Source: Brevibacillus_D fluminis_A (GTDB lineage Bacteria; Bacillota; Bacilli; Brevibacillales; Brevibacillaceae). Taken from it: 64,000 nt of DNA. Location: positions 2,102,001 to 2,166,000 of the forward strand of contig NZ_CM125436.1 of assembly GCF_052072235.1 (NCBI RefSeq). The letters are read 5' to 3'. Below the pieces are notes generated by a model, which ran no database searches, had not been told where the DNA came from, and saw nothing but the letters and a program-made list of their open reading frames with translations. Each line of letters begins with the position of its first letter. The stretch's first letter is position 1. The position numbers and the translations under genes were made by a program. Of the stretch, positions 41,642-50,551 are shown piece by piece.

Positions 41642-42631
41642 ATGACGCTGGATCGTGTAAAAGGGGCGTTAGTAGGCGTGGCGATCGGAGACGCGATGGG
41701 GATGCCATCCGAGCTGTGGTCGAGACAGAAAGTAAAGGCGCGATTCGGGAAAATCACCGAATTTTTGCCCGGGCCCGACGATCACTTTGTCGTCAAAGGC
41801 TTTGCTGCCGGGCAGTTTACGGATGATACAGCGCAGACGCTGAAAATTTGCCAATCGATTATTCAGCGGGAAGGCGAGGTCGATCCGACGGCGGTGGCCC
41901 ATGCGATTCTGGAATGGGCCGACGAGGTGAACGCATTTGCGACCCATGCGCTTGGGCCAAGCTCGCAAAAGGCGCTGCTCGCGATCAAAAACGGCGTGCC
42001 AGTCGAGCAGGCGGGTGGCAGCGGGGATACGAACGGGGCTGCCATGCGGATTGCCCCGATCGGATTGATCTGCAGGCCGGACAATATCGTGCGCCTGGTC
42101 GACGAAGTGGAGAAGGTGTGCCTTGGCACGCACAACACGAATATCGCGATCGCCGGAGCGGCGATGCTGGCGGCGGCGATCGCGGCTGCAATCGAGACGC
42201 GGGAGTGGGATTCGATTCTAGGCGCCGCATTCGCAGCGTACGATGAGGGCATGAAGCGCGGCAACGATACGTTCGGCGCTTCCTCCAAAGAACGGGTCAA
42301 ATGGGCGCTTGAGCTGATCGCAAGCGAGCAGGATGAAGAGCGGCTGATGGACAAGCTGTACAACCTGATCGGTGCGGGGGTGGCGACGACAGAAGCTGTC
42401 CCGATGGCAATCGCGCTGTCGTACTATGCAAAAGGCGACTTGACAAAAGGCGTGCTGCTCGCTGCCAATCTGGGCGGAGATTGCGATACGGTCGGCGCGA
42501 TGGTCGGCGGACTGTGCGGCGCTTACACAGGCTTTTCGGCCATACCGGCGGAGCATGTGCAGCGGATCGCTGACGTCAATGGCGTCGATTTGCCAGCGAT
42601 TGCAGCGCAATTGTTTACGTACCGCAAGTAA
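41642..42631 (+). CDS. ADP-ribosylglycohydrolase-family protein
   Basis: A 329-residue DraG/ARH-fold hydrolase. The two-metal site motifs are present in order: GVAIGDAMGMPSE near residue 17, GQFTDDTAQT near 59, GGSGDTNGAAMR near 129 and GGDCDTVGAMVGG near 277. Family members cleave N- or O-ribosyl bonds, including ADP-ribose on proteins and small nucleosides. As last gene of the ECF operon it may cut the imported ribosyl compound, although this is inference. The start is ATG 41642, nine bases after AAGGGG. Confidence 0.87.
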   Translation: MTLDRVKGALVGVAIGDAMGMPSELWSRQKVKARFGKITEFLPGPDDHFVVKGFAAGQFTDDTAQTLKICQSIIQREGEVDPTAVAHAILEWADEVNAFATHALGPSSQKALLAIKNGVPVEQAGGSGDTNGAAMRIAPIGLICRPDNIVRLVDEVEKVCLGTHNTNIAIAGAAMLAAAIAAAIETREWDSILGAAFAAYDEGMKRGNDTFGASSKERVKWALELIASEQDEERLMDKLYNLIGAGVATTEAVPMAIALSYYAKGDLTKGVLLAANLGGDCDTVGAMVGGLCGAYTGFSAIPAEHVQRIADVNGVDLPAIAAQLFTYRK

Positions 42632-42675
42632 CATTGCAGGCAGGAAAATACCGGCAAATCGTCGAACCTTTGTGC

Positions 42676-42703
42676 ATCCCCACTCAATCTGTGTGGGGAT
42701 TTC
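42676..42703 (+). terminator. Hairpin after the ECF operon
   Basis: ATCCCCAC pairs with GTGGGGAT, followed by only TT. It is a weak terminator or attenuator ahead of the kinase gene. Confidence 0.5.
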
Positions 42704-42729
42704 GATGTCTGTAGGGGGGGGACAAGTGC

Positions 42730-44460
42730 ATGCGTGCCATTTTCCGATTTTTCAAACGAATGATCGCATTGCCCCAAACAAGCATTCATGCCAAGCTGAT
42801 TCTTTTTTTTCTGATCGTCGCCATCATTCCCTTGCTTATGCTAGGCACGCTGTCATACCGGCAATCCGCCGACATCATCAACACGCAGTTCGGCAATTAC
42901 GGCCAATATGTTGTGACGCAGCTGCAATTTCAGATCGACAGTTCGCTCAGTCAAATGCAGATCATCGCGCACGACATCAATACATACTTGCTTGACCCGA
43001 CGCTGATCGTGCTGCGCGAAGAAATTCCGCGCACGTACAACGGGTTTTTGGCGCAGAAAAATTTTGAGCGCTACCTGGATGCCCACCGGACCGTTGAAAT
43101 GCAGGGCATCTATCTGATCACGCAGTCCGGTTATTATTACGGGCGCAACCGTCTCGATGTGGAAAAGCTGCGCAAGGAACAATGGTGGCAAAACATCCCT
43201 GCGAAGCTGGATGGCGAATACTGGATCGGCTTTTATGAACCCCGGCATAGCTTGGGCGCAGATGAGTCGCAAGGCACAGGGAAAATGCTCGGGCTGGTCG
43301 TCCCCGTCAAAAGCAGCTACGGGGTGCTGAAACAGAGCCGTATCTTACTGGAGATGGATGCGCAAAAGCTGTTTCACCTGTTTGAGCTGCTCGAGCGCGA
43401 CATGAAGGCGGCCATCGTCATCCGTGACGGGCACGGACAGACCATGTACAAGTCGGCAACCGATCGCATGCAAGCGGAAGATGACATCGTCTGGACACAG
43501 CAGCTTGAGACGAGCGGCTGGTCGATTGAAGTGCGGGTTCCTTATGAGCAGTATTACCGCTCCTCGAATGTGATCGGCGCGCTCACCGTGCTGACGGTTG
43601 GCATCTGCCTGCTGCTCGTCCTGCTGCTTGCGTATTTGCTCTCCCGTCCGATCACGCGGCGCATCAAGCGGCTGAAAGAATCGATGCGGCTTGTGGGCAC
43701 GGGCGAACTGATGACCCGGACCGCAGTCGATTCGCAGGATGAACTCGGCAATCTGGCTGATCATTTCAACCGGATGGTGGCACAGCTTCAGCGGCTTGTC
43801 GAAGAGGTCGGCCGCACCGAGCAATTGAAAAAAGAAGCGGAGCTGCGCGCCTTCCACTATCAAATCAACCCCCACCTGCTGTTCAATACACTGAACTCGA
43901 TTCAATGGCAGGCCCGGCTTTCCGGCGCGACCGAGATCAACGATATGCTGTACCATCTCATCATGGTGCTGGAAGGGAACCTTGACTTTACGCAGGAGCT
44001 GGTTACGCTGGAGCGGGAGTTGCAGACGCTCCGTCATTACCTGGCGGTGCAGGAAATCCGCTATGGCGACAATTTCCGGTTTCTGCTCGACATGGAGGAA
44101 GGGGTCGGTCGCTGTCTGATCCCGCGCATGTCGCTGCAGCCGCTGTTTGAAAATATTTTTTTCCATGCGTTTGAGGACGGACAAGGGACGATTCATCTGC
44201 AGATCAAGGATGGCGGCGACTGCATCTGTCTCACCTTGATCGATGACGGCGCAGGCATCCCGGAGGATCGGATGCGCAGCATGCTGAAACCGCAGCAGGC
44301 TCGGTCTGGCAAGGGCGGGCTCGGCATGCAAAATGTCGATCAAAAGTTCAAACTGCATTTCGGCGCCGACTACGGCCTGGACGTGCGTTCCGTGCGCGGA
44401 GAGGGAACGACGGTTCAGGTGAAATGGCCCAAACGGGAGGAGCTGTCACATGCTGGATAA
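42730..44460 (+). CDS. Two-component sensor histidine kinase (YesM-like)
   Basis: A 576-residue kinase. A first membrane helix (LILFFLIVAIIPLLMLGTLS) is followed by an extracellular Cache-type sensor domain (about 45-280) and a second helix near 290-310. HAMP comes next (SRPITRRIKRLKESMRLVG), then a His_kinase domain with the phospho-histidine in FHYQINPHLLFNTLNSIQ near residue 378, and an HATPase with DDGAGIPEDRM and GKGGLGMQNV. The ribosome site is a long G run. Its stop overlaps the response regulator by 11 bases. It probably senses a sugar outside the cell and controls the ABC operon downstream. Confidence 0.92.
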   Translation: MRAIFRFFKRMIALPQTSIHAKLILFFLIVAIIPLLMLGTLSYRQSADIINTQFGNYGQYVVTQLQFQIDSSLSQMQIIAHDINTYLLDPTLIVLREEIPRTYNGFLAQKNFERYLDAHRTVEMQGIYLITQSGYYYGRNRLDVEKLRKEQWWQNIPAKLDGEYWIGFYEPRHSLGADESQGTGKMLGLVVPVKSSYGVLKQSRILLEMDAQKLFHLFELLERDMKAAIVIRDGHGQTMYKSATDRMQAEDDIVWTQQLETSGWSIEVRVPYEQYYRSSNVIGALTVLTVGICLLLVLLLAYLLSRPITRRIKRLKESMRLVGTGELMTRTAVDSQDELGNLADHFNRMVAQLQRLVEEVGRTEQLKKEAELRAFHYQINPHLLFNTLNSIQWQARLSGATEINDMLYHLIMVLEGNLDFTQELVTLERELQTLRHYLAVQEIRYGDNFRFLLDMEEGVGRCLIPRMSLQPLFENIFFHAFEDGQGTIHLQIKDGGDCICLTLIDDGAGIPEDRMRSMLKPQQARSGKGGLGMQNVDQKFKLHFGADYGLDVRSVRGEGTTVQVKWPKREELSHAG

Positions 44461-45622
44461 GGTGTTGATCGTCGATGATGAGCGGATCGTGCGAAAAGGA
44501 CTGCGCGCCCTGGTTCCTTGGGAAGAGTACGGCATGGAAATCGTTGCGGAAGCGCCAAATGGCCAAAAGGGGTGGGAAGCGTTCCTTGTGCACATGCCCC
44601 CAATCGTGATCACCGATATCGTGATGCCCGAGCTGGATGGGCTCAGCTTGGCCAAGCGGATCAAAGCGCACGCGCCGCATACGCGCATCCTGCTGCTCAG
44701 CTGCCATCAAGATTTCGCTTATGCACAGCAAGGCATCCAGATCGGCGTGTCAGGGTACGTGTTGAAAACGGTTTGGGACGAGGAGGAGCTGAAGGGATAC
44801 TTGCAGCAGTTTCGCCGCGAGCTGGATGAGACGGCGAAAAAAGACATGGTGCGTGCGGCTCACGCTGAGGCCGATCCGAACGAAGCTTTTTTCAAATGGC
44901 TCGAAGGGCAAAGCGAGCATCCGCCAGCCGAGGTCCGTGCCATGTTCGACCGCATCTGGCAAGAACGTGGCGCACGTGTTTACGCCTGTATGAGCTTTGT
45001 CCCGCAAACAGCTGAAACCATGCGATTGCCGCAGCTTGCCTCCTCCCTGACGGAACTGATCTTTGGCGGCAAGGAACGCTTGTATTTCGTGGTGGCGGAG
45101 ACGAAAAAGCCGACGGTGGAAGCCGAGCTGTTCAGCTGGCGGCTTGCCAATCCTTTTGCACGCTGGGAATGGTCGGGACCGCTCGCAACCAGTACCGACG
45201 CAGCGGCATCGTTTCGGAAACTGCACAAAAAGGCCGAGCTGATGTCCCGGTTTGACCTTCATCCGACAGCCAGGCATGATCCGATCGACAAGGCTGTTTC
45301 ATGGGTTCTTTGCAATCTCTCCGAGCCGGTGACAGCGGTGGAGGTAGCGGAACGGGTGGGATTGTCGCGCAGCCATTTTTGCACTTTGTTCAAAAAGACG
45401 GTAGGCGAAAATTTCGGGGTGTTCCTCGACCGGCGCCGCGCCAAACTGGCATGCGAATTACTGGCGGCAACGACATTGCCTGTGCACGACATCTGTGCGA
45501 AAGTGGGGATGCCCGATGCCAAATATTTCAGCAAATGGTTTAAAAAAGCGACCGGATGCACGCCGCGGGAGTACCGCCGCAAGCATGCCGAACAAAATGA
45601 CGACATGCATCAAACAAAATGA
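44450..45622 (+). CDS. AraC-type response regulator (YesN-like)
   Basis: A 390-residue response regulator. The receiver domain (1-120) has acidic DDER, the phospho-acceptor in VITDIVMPELDG near residue 55, and the conserved lysine in GYVLKTVW near 105. A linker domain follows, then a C-terminal AraC double helix-turn-helix (VTAVEVAERVGLSRSHFCTL, VHDICAKVGMPDAKYFSKWF). It starts inside the kinase gene, after GGGAGGAG. The sugar ABC transporter 127 bases downstream is its expected target. Confidence 0.92.
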   Translation: MLDKVLIVDDERIVRKGLRALVPWEEYGMEIVAEAPNGQKGWEAFLVHMPPIVITDIVMPELDGLSLAKRIKAHAPHTRILLLSCHQDFAYAQQGIQIGVSGYVLKTVWDEEELKGYLQQFRRELDETAKKDMVRAAHAEADPNEAFFKWLEGQSEHPPAEVRAMFDRIWQERGARVYACMSFVPQTAETMRLPQLASSLTELIFGGKERLYFVVAETKKPTVEAELFSWRLANPFARWEWSGPLATSTDAAASFRKLHKKAELMSRFDLHPTARHDPIDKAVSWVLCNLSEPVTAVEVAERVGLSRSHFCTLFKKTVGENFGVFLDRRRAKLACELLAATTLPVHDICAKVGMPDAKYFSKWFKKATGCTPREYRRKHAEQNDDMHQTK

Positions 45623-45748
45623 CACGTTTGCGCACATGATTGCCATCCCGGATCAAAACCGAACGAATTGACGAAAAATTCAAAACACACGTGCGTTTAG
45701 CATCACGAGACCTTTCGTTACAATGAAGAAAAACGAGGGGGTCAGGCG

Positions 45749-47038
45749 ATGAAAAAAAGTGTATCCGCTTTCCTAACAGGTGGACTCGTATTTGCCCTAT
45801 TTCTATCCGGCTGTTCCAGTTCGCAGCAGACGCAAGGCCAAAGCAATGCGGGACAGTCAGCAGGTCAGGCGACTCCCCCCACTGCCGAAAACGTCACGCT
45901 CCGATTCGCGACATGGGATGCGGATGACCTGCTGAAGATCGAGCAAACCATCGCCAAAGAATTCGAGAAAAAGCATCCCGGCGTCAAGGTGCAGGTGGAG
46001 GCGTACGGAGATGGGTTCGATCAGAAGCTGGTGGCTTCCTTCGGCGCCAAAAATCCGCCCGATGTCATGTACATGTGGGACTTCCCGACGTATTACGAAT
46101 CGCTGGAGCCGCTCGACAACTTGATCAAAGGGGACCCGGATGTGGCGCTCGACGATTTTTATCAAGGTCTTCTGGTCTATAACCGGATGAATGGCAATCT
46201 GTATGGGCTGCCTTCCGGATTTTCCACGCGCGTGATGTACTACAACAAAAAGCTGTTTGACGAAGCGGGTGTTCCTTATCCGACAAGCGCTTGGACGTGG
46301 GACGATTTCCTCTCCGCCGCCAAAAAGCTGACCAAGCCGGAGAAAAAGCAGTTCGGCTTCGCCGTCCGCTCCGAACCCGATCCGTATGATTTGCAGCAGT
46401 TCATCTGGAGCAACGGCTCGAGCTTCATCAGTCCGGACGGCAAAACGATCGACGGCTACATGAACAGCAAGGAAACGGCCGAGGTGCTGCAATCGATGGG
46501 GGACATGGTCAAGGAAAAAACAGCGGTGCTGGTCGGCGCCAAAAACCAGCAAAGCGGCAACGACTTGTTCAAGGCGGGCAAGCTTGCGATGTGGGACAAC
46601 GGCATTTGGTCGCTGGAATCGTTTAAGAAAGCCAACATCGATTTCGGCATTGTCGAAACGCCATCGTTTGCCGGCAAGCCGGTCAAAGGCGTCGTGGCGG
46701 AGTCGGCTGTCTCCATCGCCAAAGATTCGAAGCACAAAGAGCTGGCATGGGAGTTCACCAAATTTTTGGTCTCCAAAGAGGCGATCAAAATGAAGACGGG
46801 CGATCTGCCGGTGCGCATCAGCGTGGTGCAGGAGCAGAAGCTCGACCAAGATCCGCTCTATGCTCCGTTCTACAAAATGCTGGAGCAATCCACGGATACG
46901 CCGGCGTTTTTGCTCCATCCGCATTGGAATGAAATCAACCGCAATCTGTCCGCCGCAATCAATGCCGCCATGCTGGGGCAAAATGCGCAGGAGCTGTTGA
47001 ACAAAGCGGTGAAAGATTCCGAGAAATTCATGAAGTAG
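45749..47038 (+). CDS. Sugar ABC transporter substrate-binding lipoprotein
   Basis: A 429-residue family-1 solute-binding protein. The signal peptide ends in LFLSGC (lipobox cysteine near residue 22), followed by an S/Q/G linker. The binding fold has LRFATWDADDLLKIEQTIAK and GLPSGFSTRVMYYNKKLFDEAG. The ligand is likely an oligosaccharide or glycoside, consistent with the glycosidase at the operon end. GAGGGGGTC precedes the ATG. No ATPase gene follows; in Bacillales such systems share an MsmX-type ATPase encoded elsewhere. Confidence 0.92.
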   Translation: MKKSVSAFLTGGLVFALFLSGCSSSQQTQGQSNAGQSAGQATPPTAENVTLRFATWDADDLLKIEQTIAKEFEKKHPGVKVQVEAYGDGFDQKLVASFGAKNPPDVMYMWDFPTYYESLEPLDNLIKGDPDVALDDFYQGLLVYNRMNGNLYGLPSGFSTRVMYYNKKLFDEAGVPYPTSAWTWDDFLSAAKKLTKPEKKQFGFAVRSEPDPYDLQQFIWSNGSSFISPDGKTIDGYMNSKETAEVLQSMGDMVKEKTAVLVGAKNQQSGNDLFKAGKLAMWDNGIWSLESFKKANIDFGIVETPSFAGKPVKGVVAESAVSIAKDSKHKELAWEFTKFLVSKEAIKMKTGDLPVRISVVQEQKLDQDPLYAPFYKMLEQSTDTPAFLLHPHWNEINRNLSAAINAAMLGQNAQELLNKAVKDSEKFMK

Positions 47039-47051
47039 GCGGGATCACGCG

Positions 47052-47966
47052 ATGAAGGAACTTGCCAAGAAGCTGCGTGGGGGGGCTTTGACCCCCTTTC
47101 TTTTTCTCCTGCCCTGGTTGTTCGGTTTTGTCGTCTTCACGTTTGGCCCGATGGTATTTTCGCTTGTCATCAGCTTTTTTGACTGGCCGATTATTGGTGA
47201 GGCACGCTTTGTCGGCTGGGACAATTATATCGGCATGTTCACCGATGATCCGCTGTTTTGGCAGTCGCTGTGGATTACGTTCAAGTTCGCGCTGCTGTTT
47301 GTCCCGCTCAATCTCGTCGTGGCCTTGCTGCTTGCGCTTTTGTTGAACCAGAAAGTACGGTTCACCGGATTTTTTCGCTCGGTCTTTTATTTGCCCAGCG
47401 TCATTTCGCTCGTCTCGCTCTCGATGATCTGGTCGTGGGTCTATCATGGCGAGTTCGGCATTCTCAATTATTTGCTGTCGCTTATCGGCATCGAAGGGCC
47501 GGATTGGCTGAACAGCGAGAAGTGGGCGCTCGTCGCCATGGTGATCGCGAGCCTGTGGGGGCAAGGATCGATGGTGCTGATTTTTTTGGCGGGGCTTAAA
47601 GGCATTCCGACCGATCTGTACGAAGCGGCTTCGATCGATGGTGCAGGAGCGGTTGCCCAGTTTTTTCGCATCACCATTCCGCTGCTCAGCCCGACGATTT
47701 TGTTCAACCTGATCACGACGATTATCGGCGCGTTTCAAACGCTGGTGCTCGCGATGACGCTGACGGGCGGCGGCCCGCTGCAGTCGACCTACTTTTACGC
47801 GATGTACGCCTATGACAATGCCTTCAAGTATTTCAAAATGGGGTATTCGGCGGCGAATTCCTGGTTTATGTTCCTCATCATCCTCGTCCTTACTCTCCTG
47901 GTGTTCAAATCATCGGCGCTGTGGGTGTTTTATGAGAGCGAGATGAAGAAGGAGGGGACGACGTGA
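47052..47966 (+). CDS. Sugar ABC transporter permease, MalF type
   Basis: A 304-residue permease with six helices. The cytoplasmic EAA loop reads DLYEAASIDGAGAVAQFFRITIPLL near residue 197. The N-terminus FLFLLPWLFGFVVFTFGPMV is typical of CUT1 transporters. It overlaps the next permease by four bases and pairs with it as a heterodimer. Confidence 0.92.
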   Translation: MKELAKKLRGGALTPFLFLLPWLFGFVVFTFGPMVFSLVISFFDWPIIGEARFVGWDNYIGMFTDDPLFWQSLWITFKFALLFVPLNLVVALLLALLLNQKVRFTGFFRSVFYLPSVISLVSLSMIWSWVYHGEFGILNYLLSLIGIEGPDWLNSEKWALVAMVIASLWGQGSMVLIFLAGLKGIPTDLYEAASIDGAGAVAQFFRITIPLLSPTILFNLITTIIGAFQTLVLAMTLTGGGPLQSTYFYAMYAYDNAFKYFKMGYSAANSWFMFLIILVLTLLVFKSSALWVFYESEMKKEGTT

Positions 47967-48775
47967 AAAAGGCGATCACGTACACGCTGTTGATCCTGTT
48001 CTCGCTGCTTTTTCTCGCCCCGTTTTACTGGATGGCGGCAACCGCGCTGAAAGGGCCGGAGGAGGTCACCGCCTACCCGCCGCAATGGGTGCCGAGCCAG
48101 CTTCATTGGTCCAACTTCATCGAGGCGTGGGGAAAAGCGGAGTTTACCACTTATTTGGTCAATTCCACGATCGTAACGGTGCTGGCGACGCTTGGCACGC
48201 TCGTGTCCTGCTCGCTTGTGGCATACGGATTTGCCCGCTTTACGTTCAAGGGGCGTGACGTTTTGTTCATGATTTTGCTCGCGACCATGATGATCCCGTG
48301 GGAAGTGACGATGATTCCGCTGTACATGGAGTTCAACTGGCTTGGCTGGATCAACACCTTGAAGCCGTTGATTGTGCCGGCATGGTTCGGCGCTCCGTTT
48401 TTTATCTTTTTGCTGCGTCAGTTCATCATGACGATTCCACGGGAGCTGGATGAGGCGGCGCGAATCGATGGCGCGAATTCGTTCCAGATTTATTTGCGCA
48501 TCATCCTGCCGCTTACGGCACCCGCTTTGATTCTCGTCGCGGTCTTTCAGATGCTGAGCTGCTGGAACGATTATTTGGGGCCGCTGATCTTTTTGAATGA
48601 CATGAGCAAATACACGCTGCCGCTCGGCCTGGGCCAGCTCATGGGCACGCGCGATGTAGTCGACACTACCTCGTTGATGGCGATCACATGCCTGATTTCG
48701 CTGCCGCCGATGGTGATTTTCTTTTTTGCCCAGCGCTACATCGTGGAGAATATGGCCGGAGCAGGGTTGAAGTAG
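47963..48775 (+). CDS. Sugar ABC transporter permease, MalG type
   Basis: A 270-residue CUT1 permease. The EAA loop reads ELDEAARIDGANSFQIYLRIILPL near residue 157, and the MalG-type C-terminus ends QRYIVENMAGAGLK. The start is GTG 47963, after GAAGGAGGGG. It is coupled to the MalF-type gene and followed within 13 bases by the glycosidase gene. Confidence 0.92.
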   Translation: MKKAITYTLLILFSLLFLAPFYWMAATALKGPEEVTAYPPQWVPSQLHWSNFIEAWGKAEFTTYLVNSTIVTVLATLGTLVSCSLVAYGFARFTFKGRDVLFMILLATMMIPWEVTMIPLYMEFNWLGWINTLKPLIVPAWFGAPFFIFLLRQFIMTIPRELDEAARIDGANSFQIYLRIILPLTAPALILVAVFQMLSCWNDYLGPLIFLNDMSKYTLPLGLGQLMGTRDVVDTTSLMAITCLISLPPMVIFFFAQRYIVENMAGAGLK

Positions 48776-48787
48776 GGGGGATCGAAA

Positions 48788-50488
48788 GTGCATGTGAATC
48801 TGGAGCAAATCCCGTTCAGCTGTTTTGGCTCGTATTTTGTTCTTTCGCGGTCGAGCGGTTCCGGGCGGCGGGCTGATGGGCTGTACCTCCGAAATGTGCG
48901 CGGAGGAGACGAGAAATGGGGCGAGCTGTTTCATATCGAATTAGTAGGGGAAGACGGCGAAGCGGTGCAGTATGAGGTCCGCATGACCCCGTCACAGCTT
49001 ATCCTTGATGCCGGAGGGGAGCGAAACGCAACGTTTTGCTTCGCTGCTCCGGACGTGCTGCGGGTGCGCTCGCACGGTGTCCGTGTGCGGCTTGCGATGG
49101 AGACGGGCGCGTACGACTACGCATGCCAGACGGAGCCTGCGGGCGCTTTGGTCAACAGCTTCACGCAAACCGTGCGATTGCGGTTTGCCATGCGGGAAGG
49201 GGAGCTTGCGCTTGATGCGCCTTGGGATGGGGTGAAGTCAACGCGCGTCGTGATCACGCTTGTGCCCGATGAAAAGACGGGTGCAGCCGAATGCGCGCTG
49301 GAGGAGTTTATCACTGTTTGTCAAGAAGAGGAGGGGCAGGACACGTTTGCTGCGTGCGTCGCCAGGCAGGAGTCGGCCTACCAGGACTGGCTGGACCATG
49401 TGCTGCCGGTCCCGCAGGAATTCGCAGCGGGCCGGGAGTTGGCAGCCTATATCACCTGGTCTTGCGTGGTTCGCCCGAGCGGGTTGCTTACGCGTCCGGC
49501 GATGTACATGTCCAAAAACTGGATGACCAATATTTGGAGCTGGGACCATTGCTTCAATGCGATGGCATTGGCGCGGGGCAATCCGCAGCTCGCTTTTGAC
49601 CAGCTCATGCTGTTCTTTGACCGCCAGGACGCAAGCGGAGTGTTGCCCGATTTTCTCAACGACTCGTTTGCGCTCTGGAACTGCTGCAAGCCGCCGATCC
49701 ATGGCTGGGCGATTCAGTGGATGATGGAGCGGAGTAACTTTTTTACGCCGGAACGGCTGCGTGAGCTGTATGAGCCGCTTGCCAAATGGACGTCATGGTG
49801 GCTTGTGCATCGCAAGCAGACGGCAGAGGGGCTGTATTGCTACCACCACGGCAATGACAGCGGCTGGGACAACAGCACGGTGTTTGCCGAGGGCGTCCCG
49901 GTGGAAAGCCCCGATCTTGCGGCCTACTTGTGCCTGCAGATGGAGACGCTCGCGCAGATGGCGGAGCGGCTGGGTCAACATGCTGAGGCGCGGGAGTGGC
50001 ATAACCGTTCCGAGCAGCTTTTGCAAGATTTGCTGCAGCGGTTTTGGACGGGGGAACGATTCATTGCGCGCATGGCGTCGAGCGGGCAGGCGATCGAAGC
50101 GGACAGCCTGCTCTTGATGATGCCGATCGTTTTGGGCGACAGGCTGCCAGCGACGGTGCGGGAAAAAGTGGTTGCGGGGCTGAAACGAGCCAACGGATTT
50201 TTGACGGAGCATGGCTTTGCCACGGAGCGAATCGGGAGTTCCCGCTACGTGCCCGACGGATATTGGCGCGGGCCGATTTGGGCGCCAACCACCATGCTGA
50301 TCGTCGACGGGCTGCGCAAAGCGGGTGAGGATTCGTTCGCCCGTGAGATCGCCCGACGCTTTTGCCGTATGGCACAAACCAGCGGGATGGCCGAAAATTT
50401 CGATGCGCTAAGCGGGCGAGCCTTGCGCGATCCGGCCTTCACCTGGACGTCCAGCGTCTACTTGATCTTGGCCCATGAATACGTGTGA
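48788..50488 (+). CDS. GH63-like (alpha/alpha)6-barrel glycoside hydrolase
   Basis: A 566-residue cytoplasmic hydrolase. A beta-rich N-terminal domain (1-190) is followed by a six-hairpin barrel with NWMTNIWSWDHCFNAMALA near residue 239, HHGNDSGWDNSTVF near 355 (probable acid aspartate), VESPDLAAYLCLQM, and RYVPDGYWRGPIWAPTTMLI near 480. This matches the MGH1-like GH63 group that acts on alpha-glucosides, mannosylglycerate or glucosylglycerate. No signal peptide is seen, so it probably cuts sugars after import. The start is GTG 48788, after AGGGGGGATC. Confidence 0.85.
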   Translation: MHVNLEQIPFSCFGSYFVLSRSSGSGRRADGLYLRNVRGGDEKWGELFHIELVGEDGEAVQYEVRMTPSQLILDAGGERNATFCFAAPDVLRVRSHGVRVRLAMETGAYDYACQTEPAGALVNSFTQTVRLRFAMREGELALDAPWDGVKSTRVVITLVPDEKTGAAECALEEFITVCQEEEGQDTFAACVARQESAYQDWLDHVLPVPQEFAAGRELAAYITWSCVVRPSGLLTRPAMYMSKNWMTNIWSWDHCFNAMALARGNPQLAFDQLMLFFDRQDASGVLPDFLNDSFALWNCCKPPIHGWAIQWMMERSNFFTPERLRELYEPLAKWTSWWLVHRKQTAEGLYCYHHGNDSGWDNSTVFAEGVPVESPDLAAYLCLQMETLAQMAERLGQHAEAREWHNRSEQLLQDLLQRFWTGERFIARMASSGQAIEADSLLLMMPIVLGDRLPATVREKVVAGLKRANGFLTEHGFATERIGSSRYVPDGYWRGPIWAPTTMLIVDGLRKAGEDSFAREIARRFCRMAQTSGMAENFDALSGRALRDPAFTWTSSVYLILAHEYV

Positions 50489-50498
50489 ACGCCAAAAA

Positions 50499-50536
50499 GC
50501 CGATGCCCCCATCGCGGGAAGCATCGGCCTGTTTTC
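50499..50536. terminator. Bidirectional terminator
   Basis: GCCGATGC pairs with GCATCGGC. It lies between the converging glycosidase and aspartokinase genes. Confidence 0.75.
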
Positions 50537-50551
50537 GTTTCGCACTTGCAG

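Noticed and set aside
47930..48934. A 334-codon minus-strand frame over the MalG-type permease
   Set aside because: Low-complexity, highly charged product antisense to a clear permease.
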